A stretch of DNA of 64,000 nucleotides from the NCBI RefSeq assembly GCF_016595215.1, contig NZ_JAENHK010000010.1:1535390-1599389 (forward strand), given 5' to 3'. Position numbers and translations under genes: made by a program. The stretch is from Chryseobacterium paridis (GTDB taxonomy: Bacteria > Bacteroidota > Bacteroidia > Flavobacteriales > Weeksellaceae). Below are positions 26,312-32,516 of the stretch, piece by piece. Below the pieces are notes generated by a model, which saw only the letters and a program-made list of their open reading frames with translations, had not been told where the DNA came from and made no database searches. Each line of letters starts with the position of its first letter. Position 1 is the first letter of the stretch.

Positions 26312-26545
26312 TACTACCTGTTTATGATTATTTGCAGAAAAGTAGTGGCATGATTAGTAAAAGATTTCCAAGTGATCACAAAAAAACAGGAAGAAAAAAA
26401 ATACCTCCTGATCATCAATAATGTGAAATGTAAAATTATAAGCCGTGCATCTGCTTTAATATTTAGTAATTACTCATTTGTTAATACTTACAAATTTGCA
26501 TCATAAATCTTAGTATTTTTTATTTATTTTTCATCCTAAAATACA
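26312..26545. other. Gene-free AT-rich stretch
   Basis: No reading frame or recognisable repeat is visible between the mnmE-tail copy and the terminator at 26546. Confidence 0.4.
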
Positions 26546-26574
26546 AAGAGTCCGGTAAAATACCGAACTCTTTC
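26546..26574. terminator. Intrinsic terminator closing the immunity-gene array
   Basis: Stem aaagagt.cggta / taccga.actcttt around a 3-base loop. It lies 120 bases past the stop of the last minus-strand gene of the array. Confidence 0.7.
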
Positions 26575-26693
26575 ATTTTAATAATATTACCTAACCTTAT
26601 TTGATTTCTTAGTATTTTATAAATTGAAATAATCTTTTAGTAGAATTTCAAATCAATGTCATAGATTTTTGCAGTAATAGGTATATTGAGGAT

Positions 26694-27176
26694 CTATTCT
26701 ATAACAATATTTTCTGATAGCTCTATATCCGAAATGTAAAAGGAAAAACCGTTGCCATAAATTTTTGTAATTAGTCCCTTATCAATTAATTGATTTATTA
26801 AGCCCATAAAACTACTTTCTTCAATATTTTCAGATATAGTATTTATAAAATCATAAATTGCTGAAATAGAAAAGTTCATTTTGTACTGTTCATTTATTAC
26901 AGGAAAATAATCAAAAGAGTAATTTAATCCATTAAATTTAAAAGTAATTCCGGTTCCATGTATATGATATTCTAATTCTTTATTATTGTCTATTACTAAA
27001 CTTTTCTTAGCTTCAATTATCTTTAACTTAGCTGCACGCAATGGTAAAATAAAATGATTAATATTTTCTAATTCTGATCTATTGTTTAAATTAAACTTTA
27101 ATATTAAAAGGTTATTAAATCTAGCACAATTCGCCGCATATTCTTTAATTAGATTGTATAGTTTTAAATTATTCAT
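26694..27176 (-). CDS. Putative immunity protein of an orphan toxin module (module 1)
   Basis: 160 aa, no signal peptide and no family I recognise. It is acidic to neutral, of mixed alpha/beta composition and very AT-rich. It is preceded after 8 bases by a 16-codon toxin C-terminal remnant and then by element copy 1. This is the same arrangement as every other module of the array and as the intact RHS toxin-immunity pair. The immunity role is inferred from position only. Confidence 0.5.
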   Translation of the reverse strand: MNNLKLYNLIKEYAANCARFNNLLILKFNLNNRSELENINHFILPLRAAKLKIIEAKKSLVIDNNKELEYHIHGTGITFKFNGLNYSFDYFPVINEQYKMNFSISAIYDFINTISENIEESSFMGLINQLIDKGLITKIYGNGFSFYISDIELSENIVIE

Positions 27177-27184
27177 TATAAAAA

Positions 27185-27235
27185 TTATTTACCAAATAAA
27201 TGTATTATCTCTTCTATATTTGAAAAGCCCCCCAC
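27185..27235 (-). pseudogene. Toxin C-terminal remnant 1
   Basis: An open frame enters from the element boundary and ends with FSNIEEIIHLFGK and a stop, 8 bases before the start of immunity gene 1. No start codon of its own is visible. It is read as the 3' end of a lost toxin gene. Confidence 0.45.
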
Positions 27236-27433
27236 GCTGGCGCGAGCGTCACGCTCGTTGCCCATTCATACATTACAAATCCAAATTCCCTGATCATCTT
27301 TATAGTCATTTTTTGTACTACTAAATTTCAATTAAAAAATTCCACAAAAAAATTTTCAGTCTTTCAAATACTAAAATAAAAATCCGAGAAATTAGTACTT
27401 TCTCGGATCTATCGATAACTTTCTTTTTTACTT
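27236..27433. repeat. Inter-module element, copy 1 (right end decayed)
   Basis: It begins with the complete 22-base left terminal repeat (27236-27257). It then matches copies 2-4 through the internal terminator (ccgagaaa / tttctcgg, about 27384-27411). The right terminal repeat is not recognisable; sequence diverges after about 27412. Confidence 0.85.
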
Positions 27434-27471
27434 AGGCACGAATAAGATACTAAATGGTAGCATCTTATTGA

Positions 27472-27945
27472 TTATTTTAAAGTACTATCTTTATAATATT
27501 TCAGTTTACCTTCGCTGTCAACAAATTTTAAAAATCTCTCTAAAATAGCTCCCTTATTTTTAAAATTATCTTTTGCTTCATTTAGTGTCATATGATTTAC
27601 ATGGCTATACTTAGATCCATCATTACCTCCGTCATCTTCCCAAAAACACACCTTACAAATCTGATAATTCCCTTTTTCAAGAATTGTTTTATAGCTACAG
27701 CAAGAACATGTAAATAATTCTTTCGGAATACCATTAACATTAATTGGTAATTGATACAAGTTCTTAATCTTTTCCTGTATATATGATAATTTTACTCCAA
27801 TATATTTATCTGTTATATATTCAAATAGCTCTTCTTTATCAAATCCTTCATCATCGATTATCTTTTCACGGTTTTCGATTGTCATCTTTGCATATTCATC
27901 TAATGATAATATATTTATAGTTGAATTTAAATCTAATTCTATCAT
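27472..27945 (-). CDS. CPCC-type cysteine-rich putative immunity protein (module 2)
   Basis: 157 aa. Residues ~75-115 carry two CxxC pairs, 'FTCSCCSYKT' and 'YQICKVCFWEDDGGND', followed by 'NHMTLNEAKDNF'. This is the cysteine-rich CPCC domain (a zinc-ribbon-like motif followed by W-E-D-D), common in proteins next to polymorphic toxin genes. The N-terminal 70 residues are helical. It is preceded after 4 bases by toxin remnant 2. The family match is good; the immunity function is inferred from context. Confidence 0.7.
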   Translation of the reverse strand: MIELDLNSTINILSLDEYAKMTIENREKIIDDEGFDKEELFEYITDKYIGVKLSYIQEKIKNLYQLPINVNGIPKELFTCSCCSYKTILEKGNYQICKVCFWEDDGGNDGSKYSHVNHMTLNEAKDNFKNKGAILERFLKFVDSEGKLKYYKDSTLK

Positions 27946-27949
27946 AATT

Positions 27950-28192
27950 TTATTTTATTAAAGTTGCTGCATAATCGAGAGCATCTTGAAATGGTGTTGT
28001 TTTAGTCATCGCAGGATTTGCTTTATAAAATGTTCTGATCTCTCTTATATCCATTCTCCCTACAAAAACCTCCTGAGTATTAGTATTAAATTTTATTAAA
28101 AAATTTTTAACTGTCTTTTCTTGAATATGCTCACCCGTTTCTGCAGCAAAGCTTTTAGCTAATTTTAAATATTGTCCTTGTGTAATTTCCCC
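27950..28192 (-). pseudogene. Toxin C-terminal remnant 2
   Basis: An 80-codon open frame starts at the element boundary and ends with DALDYAATLIK and a stop, 4 bases before immunity gene 2. It contains 'FNTNTQEVFVGRMDIREIRT'. Within the element the same frame has two stop codons, and no proper start is seen. It looks like the severed tip of an RHS-type toxin. The toxin activity is unknown. Confidence 0.6.
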
Positions 28193-28194
28193 TC

Positions 28195-28441
28195 GCTGGC
28201 GCGAGCGTCACGCTCATTGCCCATTCACTAATTACAAATTTAAATCTATTTCCAAAATTTCCTGATCATCATTATAGTAATTTTTTGTAATATTAAATTT
28301 CAATTATAAGATTTCACAAAAAAAATACTTTCAGTCTTTCAAATACTAAAATAAAAATCCGAGAAATTAGTACTTTCTCGGATTTATTTATAAATTATTG
28401 ATTTTACTTTTTTCGGACACGAGCGTGACGCTCGCGCCAGC
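28195..28441. mobile_element. Inter-module element, copy 2 (complete, 247 bp, terminal inverted repeats)
   Basis: The left end 28195-28216 and right end 28420-28441 are inverted copies of one 22-base sequence with one mismatch. Each end is itself hairpin-forming (cgagcg / cgctcg). Inside lies a terminator stem (ccgagaaa / tttctcgg). It has the same length and ends as copy 4. There is no coding capacity. It could be a MITE, or a spacer spread by recombination; no target-site duplication is evident. Confidence 0.8.
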
Positions 28442-28506
28442 AGGGTGAGATTCGTACGACAGCGAGGAGTCTGTTATTTTTACATCACTTACTACTTTAT
28501 CAAAAT

Positions 28507-28995
28507 CTATTCATAATTTTTTTTGGGGGGATTTAAAAACCATCTTCCTTCTGTTTTATATAAAAAAATATTATAAATAAGAATTCTGGTAAAAAAGGCA
28601 GGATAGTGAGAATCTATTTTCGCTATAAACTTAGTTCCATCTTTTTTCTCTATACATAAAAAATTAACTTTTGGATATTCTCCGTTAGGCTGTTTGTAAT
28701 TTAATCTCTCATATTCATTGCAATAATCAACCATGTTTATTATATTCATTTCATCAAATTCATTATTAATTATTGAAATAATTCTATCAGTAGTCACTAG
28801 AAAATATGAATTATCTAAATTACATTCAATTATAGGTAATTCTTTTTTACATAATCTAACCTTTTCAGCTTCATAACTATCATTAACAAGTTGAGTATTC
28901 ATTTTGTCATTAAAAGTAATCCAGTCAGTAGGTTTTCTATCTACAGATTTCAATGTAACTTCAAGTACTAAATTTTTAAATTCTTTTGCTTCCAT
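28507..28995 (-). CDS. Putative immunity protein (module 3)
   Basis: 162 aa, cytoplasmic, no family recognised. It has a mixed alpha/beta pattern with 'NVDLSYFLVTTD'-like strands and an aromatic C-terminus ('LYKTEGRWFLNPPKK'). It starts 6 bases after toxin remnant 3 ends. The position supports an immunity role; the sequence gives no further clue. Confidence 0.5.
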   Translation of the reverse strand: MEAKEFKNLVLEVTLKSVDRKPTDWITFNDKMNTQLVNDSYEAEKVRLCKKELPIIECNLDNSYFLVTTDRIISIINNEFDEMNIINMVDYCNEYERLNYKQPNGEYPKVNFLCIEKKDGTKFIAKIDSHYPAFFTRILIYNIFLYKTEGRWFLNPPKKNYE

Positions 28996-29001
28996 AAATT
29001 A

Positions 29002-29226
29002 CTAACGTAAAATTTTCTCCCAAACAACAGTGTCTCCTTCTCTACTAAAAAAATATCCATATTCTTTAGCCCAAAGAGAATTGTGCTTTAGGTTTTGGTT
29101 AAAAACCATATTAAATTGTATTCTAACTTCATTCATCCCATACTTTTTAGCCATTGCTTCGAATCCTTCTGTTAATGCTTTAAATACCCCCCGCTGACGC
29201 GAGCGTGACGCTCGTTGCCCATTCAT
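29002..29226 (-). pseudogene. Toxin C-terminal remnant 3, fused in frame to the element end
   Basis: The frame starts with an ATG inside element copy 3. Its first ~12 residues (MNGQRASRSRQRG) are encoded by the element's terminal repeat. The rest, about 62 residues ending VVWEKILR, is the toxin tip. Unlike remnants 1, 2 and 4 it has a start codon, so a short toxin fragment could be made. It ends 6 bases before immunity gene 3. No toxin family is recognised. Confidence 0.5.
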
Positions 29227-29413
29227 ACATTACAAATTTAAACCTATTTCCAAAATTCCCTGATCATCTTTATAGTAATTTTTTGTACTATTAAATTTCA
29301 ATTATAAGATTTCACAAAAAAATTTTCAGTCTTTCAAATACTAAAAATAAAAATCCGAGAAATTAGTACTTTCTCGGATTTATTTATAACTTATTTTGGA
29401 CACACAAGGCGCT
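29193..29413. repeat. Inter-module element, copy 3 (right end decayed)
   Basis: The left terminal repeat at 29193-29214 has two changes against copy 1. The interior, including the terminator stem near 29352-29381, is nearly identical to the other copies. The right end is short and degenerate (ggacac...ggcgctg, about 29398-29413). Confidence 0.85.
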
Positions 29414-29468
29414 GCTTCATAGAGATTGATATTTCATCTCAAAATCATAGACTATGTGCAGAGTATCT

Positions 29469-29768
29469 TTATTTACTTTCGTTTTTGTAGATATAATATT
29501 CTCTAAAGAAAACATCAAAAGAATTTAACTCTTCTTTTTGACTAATTATATCAATATAATCAGCCCAAGTCGTATTCTCTTCTAAATTAAACTTATTTTT
29601 TAACCAATAATAAAAACCAGATCGAAAATCATTTTTAAAATCTTTATTTTTAAGATACTCATTTACAAAAAAGCCTCCTAAAAAAGTTTCCAAGAAGTAC
29701 ACATTTTTCTCACGAAAGTACATTTGGGGTCTTTTTTCTATATGTAATAACAATTCTTCTATATTCAT
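29469..29768 (-). CDS. Putative immunity protein of the RPxMY group (module 4)
   Basis: 99 aa. It starts 'MNIEELLLHIEKRPQMYFRE' and has a central 'FLETFLGGFF' and 'WLKNKFNLEENTTWADYI'. The same pattern occurs in the broken gene at 30107 and, more distantly, in the protein encoded at 31084, so this is a small family expanded within the locus. It is preceded after 11 bases by toxin remnant 4. The immunity role is inferred from context. Confidence 0.6.
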   Translation of the reverse strand: MNIEELLLHIEKRPQMYFREKNVYFLETFLGGFFVNEYLKNKDFKNDFRSGFYYWLKNKFNLEENTTWADYIDIISQKEELNSFDVFFREYYIYKNESK

Positions 29769-29779
29769 ATTAATTCAAT

Positions 29780-29839
29780 TTAAAAAGGTTTTATTACAGG
29801 TGGACGCATTCCAGGAAAACCTACTCCTAAATACCCCTC
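29780..29839 (-). pseudogene. Toxin C-terminal remnant 4
   Basis: A frame entering from the element boundary reads ...GYLGVGFPGMRPPVIKPF and stops, 11 bases before immunity gene 4. Only about 20 codons of toxin remain. Its frame relative to the element differs from that of remnant 3. Confidence 0.5.
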
Positions 29840-30086
29840 GCTGGCTCGAGCATCACGCTCGTTGCCTATTCATACATTACAAATTTAAACCTATTTCCAA
29901 AACTCCTCTGATCATCTTTATAGTAATTTTTTGTACTATTAAATTTCAATTATAAGATTTCACAAAAAAATACTTTCAGTCTTTCAAATACTAAAATAAA
30001 AATCCGAAAAATTAGTACTTTCTCGGATTTATTTATAAATTATTGATTTTACTTTTTTCGGACACGAGCGTGACGCTCGCGCCAGC
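29840..30086. mobile_element. Inter-module element, copy 4 (complete, 247 bp, terminal inverted repeats)
   Basis: The left end 29840-29861 (two mismatches) and right end 30065-30086 are inverted 22-base repeats. Total length equals copy 2 exactly. The interior contains the same terminator stem, with one change in its left arm (ccgaaaaa). It starts against toxin remnant 4 and ends 20 bases from the stop of the broken immunity gene. Confidence 0.8.
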
Positions 30087-30106
30087 GGGGGAATATTCCT
30101 TAATTT

Positions 30107-30409
30107 TTATTTATCTTTTTCTTTGAATAAATTATATTCTCTAAAAAATACATCTACAGAATTTAATTTTTCATTTTGACTTATTTTAAATATATAATCA
30201 GCCCAAGTAAAACCTAAATCAAGATTAAACTTTATTCTTAACTATTCATGAAAATTAGATTGAAAATTTATATCATTAAAGTTCTTATCATGAATTTGTT
30301 GACAAGATAAATATCCCCCGATAAATGAATCTAAAAGATAAATATCTTTTGTTTTTAAATACATTAAAGGTCTTCGCTCAATATGAGGTAATATTTCGCG
30401 TATCGTCAT
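30107..30409 (-). pseudogene. Broken RPxMY-group immunity gene (one nonsense codon)
   Basis: The frame of 101 codons starts MTIREILPHIERRPLMYLKT and ends EYNLFKEKDK. It aligns along its length with the protein encoded at 29469. Codon 56 is TAG (30242-30244 on the plus strand is cta), where the sister gene has Trp (FHE-stop-LRIKFNL against FYYWLKNKFNL). A single TGG to TAG change explains it. The rest of the frame is intact, so the loss is recent, or a sequencing error. Confidence 0.8.
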
Positions 30410-30465
30410 AATTTAATTTTAAAAGCTTCTTTTAAAAATATACCATTACTATCATCATTACTTCT
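30406..30465 (-). pseudogene. Possible toxin C-terminal remnant 5
   Basis: Reading SNDDSNGIFLKEAFKIKL then TGA, this frame overlaps the ATG of the broken immunity gene (ATGA). It is closed upstream by another stop after about 20 codons. It fits the pattern of the other modules but is short. Confidence 0.3.
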
Positions 30466-30492
30466 TCACCAGAATAGAAAGTTCTTTCAACA

Positions 30493-30522
30493 AAAATACT
30501 ACTTCATAATGAAGCAGTATTT
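30493..30522 (-). terminator. Intrinsic terminator after the XRE-type gene
   Basis: Stem aatactacttcat / atgaagcagtatt with a T-rich tail on both sides, 30 bases beyond the stop of the regulator gene. Confidence 0.7.
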
Positions 30523-30552
30523 ATTTTTATGATCAGTTATTCTAATAAAATA

Positions 30553-30912
30553 TTATTTCTCAGATCTGGATTTCTCCAATTCCTGTTTTAGGAATTCAAC
30601 CTGCTCTTTTAATATCTTAATATAATCCTGTAGGTTATCCATTACCTGATTGGGAATATTATAGTAATTATTAAGGAAAGCTCCTGAATTGGTTGAGGTG
30701 TCGTTAAAGTTAACAACATTAGCAACTCTTTCTTCTTTGATTTCTTCCACTGGAACCTCCAGAGCCTTGGCAAGCTTCTCCCATTCATCGTCATATATCC
30801 TTACATCCCCACTTTCTTTTCTACAATAATTAGAAACATCCGTGGACAAGATTTTTGACATATATTCCTGAGTGTATCCCCTTTGCTTTCTTAGACTTCT
30901 TAGCTTTTCCAT
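30553..30912 (-). CDS. XRE-family DNA-binding protein with coiled-coil tail
   Basis: 119 aa. Residues 1-60 are a Cro/CI-type HTH ('LRKQRGYTQEYMSKILSTDV' and 'WEKLAKALEVPVEEIKEE'). Residues ~85-117 form a heptad-rich coiled coil (YIKILKEQVEFLKQELEKS), suggesting a dimer. It has its own terminator and sits between the orphan modules, where it may control the array or be an unrelated insertion. Such XRE proteins are common in flavobacteria. Confidence 0.8.
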   Translation of the reverse strand: MEKLRSLRKQRGYTQEYMSKILSTDVSNYCRKESGDVRIYDDEWEKLAKALEVPVEEIKEERVANVVNFNDTSTNSGAFLNNYYNIPNQVMDNLQDYIKILKEQVEFLKQELEKSRSEK

Positions 30913-31083
30913 AATGTTTGTATATGTGCTTTGTACAAATATAAAGAAATTTGTTGTTTATTGTTTATTGTTGATCATATCTTATGTAGACATTTCAGAA
31001 ATATTACAATGTATTTTGAAATAATCTCTGTATCTTTCTAATAATTATATATTCTTTATAAAAAGCTATCTTTAAGAGCTTAT

Positions 31084-31410
31084 TTATGTAAGAGAACTGG
31101 TATTATAATAATTAAAAAAGTCCTCCAAGGTATTTAATAATTTTTCTATTTTCTCTTTCTCAATCAAGTCTTTATTTATATGTTCAAATTGAGCAAACCA
31201 ATTCATATTTGGAGCGATAAAATCAGTGCGTTTCTGATACCATTTTGAGATTTCTCTTTCAAAATTCATATTAAGAGTGAATTCTAAGCTGTAAAAAAAA
31301 CCTTCAAAAAAATGAATATAGTCTTTTAAAACAGCATTTGTTCCATCAAAAAATACCATACCTGGTCGTCTCTTAATAATATGTATTAATTCTATAATTT
31401 TCGTTTCCAT
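31084..31410 (-). CDS. Putative immunity protein paired with the papain-like toxin tip (module 6)
   Basis: 108 aa. Its start 'ELIHIIKRRPGMVFFDG' and 'FFEGFFYSLEF' resemble the RPxMY-group proteins encoded at 29469 and 30107, although identity is low. It begins 5 bases after the stop of the orphan Hint/toxin frame at 31416. If the orphan tip is a cysteine peptidase, this is its likely inhibitor. The pairing is inferred. Confidence 0.55.
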   Translation of the reverse strand: METKIIELIHIIKRRPGMVFFDGTNAVLKDYIHFFEGFFYSLEFTLNMNFEREISKWYQKRTDFIAPNMNWFAQFEHINKDLIEKEKIEKLLNTLEDFFNYYNTSSLT

Positions 31411-31415
31411 TTGTA

Positions 31416-31857
31416 CTATTTTACTGTTCTTTTTGAAACAATTTCAAACATTAAATCTGAATGATATTCAAATAGTTGTATGTATTTTTCCATAGTCATT
31501 CCTGCAGAGCCAGTTAATCTATCATACACCATTCCATTTTTAGTTGCTGCAACATGCCAACTCCAGCCAGAGTTTTCTCCTGCTACATTCCCCAGTTGAT
31601 TTCCAAGCCTAGGTGTTATTTGCAAATATTCAGCTCCTTTCCCTAATGCTTCTACAGCTCTGTCTGACACAACCTCGCCTCCATTTCTTATTACATTTAA
31701 ACTTCTTGCTTTACTTAGCCATTCCAAACAATTATTATGCACCAAAACTCCTTTCTCAGAAACATAATAATTATGGTTGCCTTCTACTTCAAAGTTATAG
31801 ACTTTTACTTTCTCATCAAACAGTTTAATAGATTCTATAAGAGAAGCCGTTCCATCT
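31416..31857 (-). pseudogene. Orphan RHS tip: end of a Hint domain plus papain-like toxin
   Basis: An open frame enters just after the terminator at 31873. Its first ~40 residues (TLDG...YNFEVEGNHNYYVSEKGVLVHNNC) repeat the end of the Hint domain in the intact RHS protein. The following ~100 residues have Cys (HNNC), His ('GWSWHVAATKNG') and Asp ('VYDRLTG') in the order of a papain-fold/Tox-PL cysteine peptidase. No ATG is available; a TTG at 31745 could start the toxin part. It shares 55 identical bases with the live gene, which could allow it to be swapped in. Confidence 0.65.
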
Positions 31858-31872
31858 AATGTGTTATGTAGA

Positions 31873-31907
31873 TAAAAAAAGAGTAGTTTTTAGCTACTCT
31901 TTTTTTA
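31873..31907 (-). terminator. Terminator of the RHS operon
   Basis: Stem aaagagtag / ctactcttt with A- and T-runs on either side, immediately after the immunity gene stop. It separates the active operon from the orphan modules. Confidence 0.85.
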
Positions 31908-31908
31908 T

Positions 31909-32514
31909 TTATGATTCTATTAATGGAATATCATCATAATTATCAATATTCAAATTTAGAATATATTCTATAATTTTATCTACATCAGTTTCTGGACAAT
32001 CTTTTCCTTCATCCCATACAGGGTTTTCAGGATAAAAAGATAAGTTACATTTACCGTCTTTCTTTAATATAATTATAAAATTGTATTTAACTTTTCTGCC
32101 TTTTATTGATAAATCACTTATATCACAACGAAGCATCATATCCTCTATTGTATAATTATTCACAGGATTGAATAATAGTGTCTTATATTCAATCTCTGAT
32201 TCTTTCAATTGATACATAAAATAATGATACATTTCATATCGAATATCTGTTGTTACATTTGAAAGATATTTTGTGTAACTAATTGCTGCATAGGTATTAT
32301 TAAATTTTTTTAAAGTATTGTATTTATTAATAAACTGCAGTTTCTTAGTAGTTCTCATATCTTCAACATCATAGTAAACGGAAATATTTTCTTCAGTTCC
32401 AAATACAATAACATTTTTATAAACATATTTTACGTAATTGTCACTTTGTTCAAAGTTTCTATTAAGATTATAATCATCAAAATCAAATAATGAATATTTT
32501 ATTTCTTCTAGCAT
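31909..32514 (-). CDS. Immunity protein for the RHS toxin
   Basis: 201 aa, no signal peptide, acidic, no recognised family. It starts 2 bases after the RHS stop codon, so toxin tip and neutraliser are translationally linked. It is followed by the operon terminator. In RHS loci the gene directly behind the toxin tip encodes the cognate immunity protein. That assignment is by position. Confidence 0.65.
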   Translation of the reverse strand: MLEEIKYSLFDFDDYNLNRNFEQSDNYVKYVYKNVIVFGTEENISVYYDVEDMRTTKKLQFINKYNTLKKFNNTYAAISYTKYLSNVTTDIRYEMYHYFMYQLKESEIEYKTLLFNPVNNYTIEDMMLRCDISDLSIKGRKVKYNFIIILKKDGKCNLSFYPENPVWDEGKDCPETDVDKIIEYILNLNIDNYDDIPLIES

Positions 32515-32516
32515 AA

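Noticed and set aside
28507..28995. Reading this gene as a restriction or phage-defence component
   Set aside because: There is no nuclease, NTPase or membrane motif. Its place directly behind a toxin remnant fits an immunity gene better.
27236..30086. The four repeated elements considered as a CRISPR array
   Set aside because: The units are about 200-247 bp, separated by gene-bearing segments of 440-760 bp, and no cas gene is near. They are not short repeats with uniform spacers.
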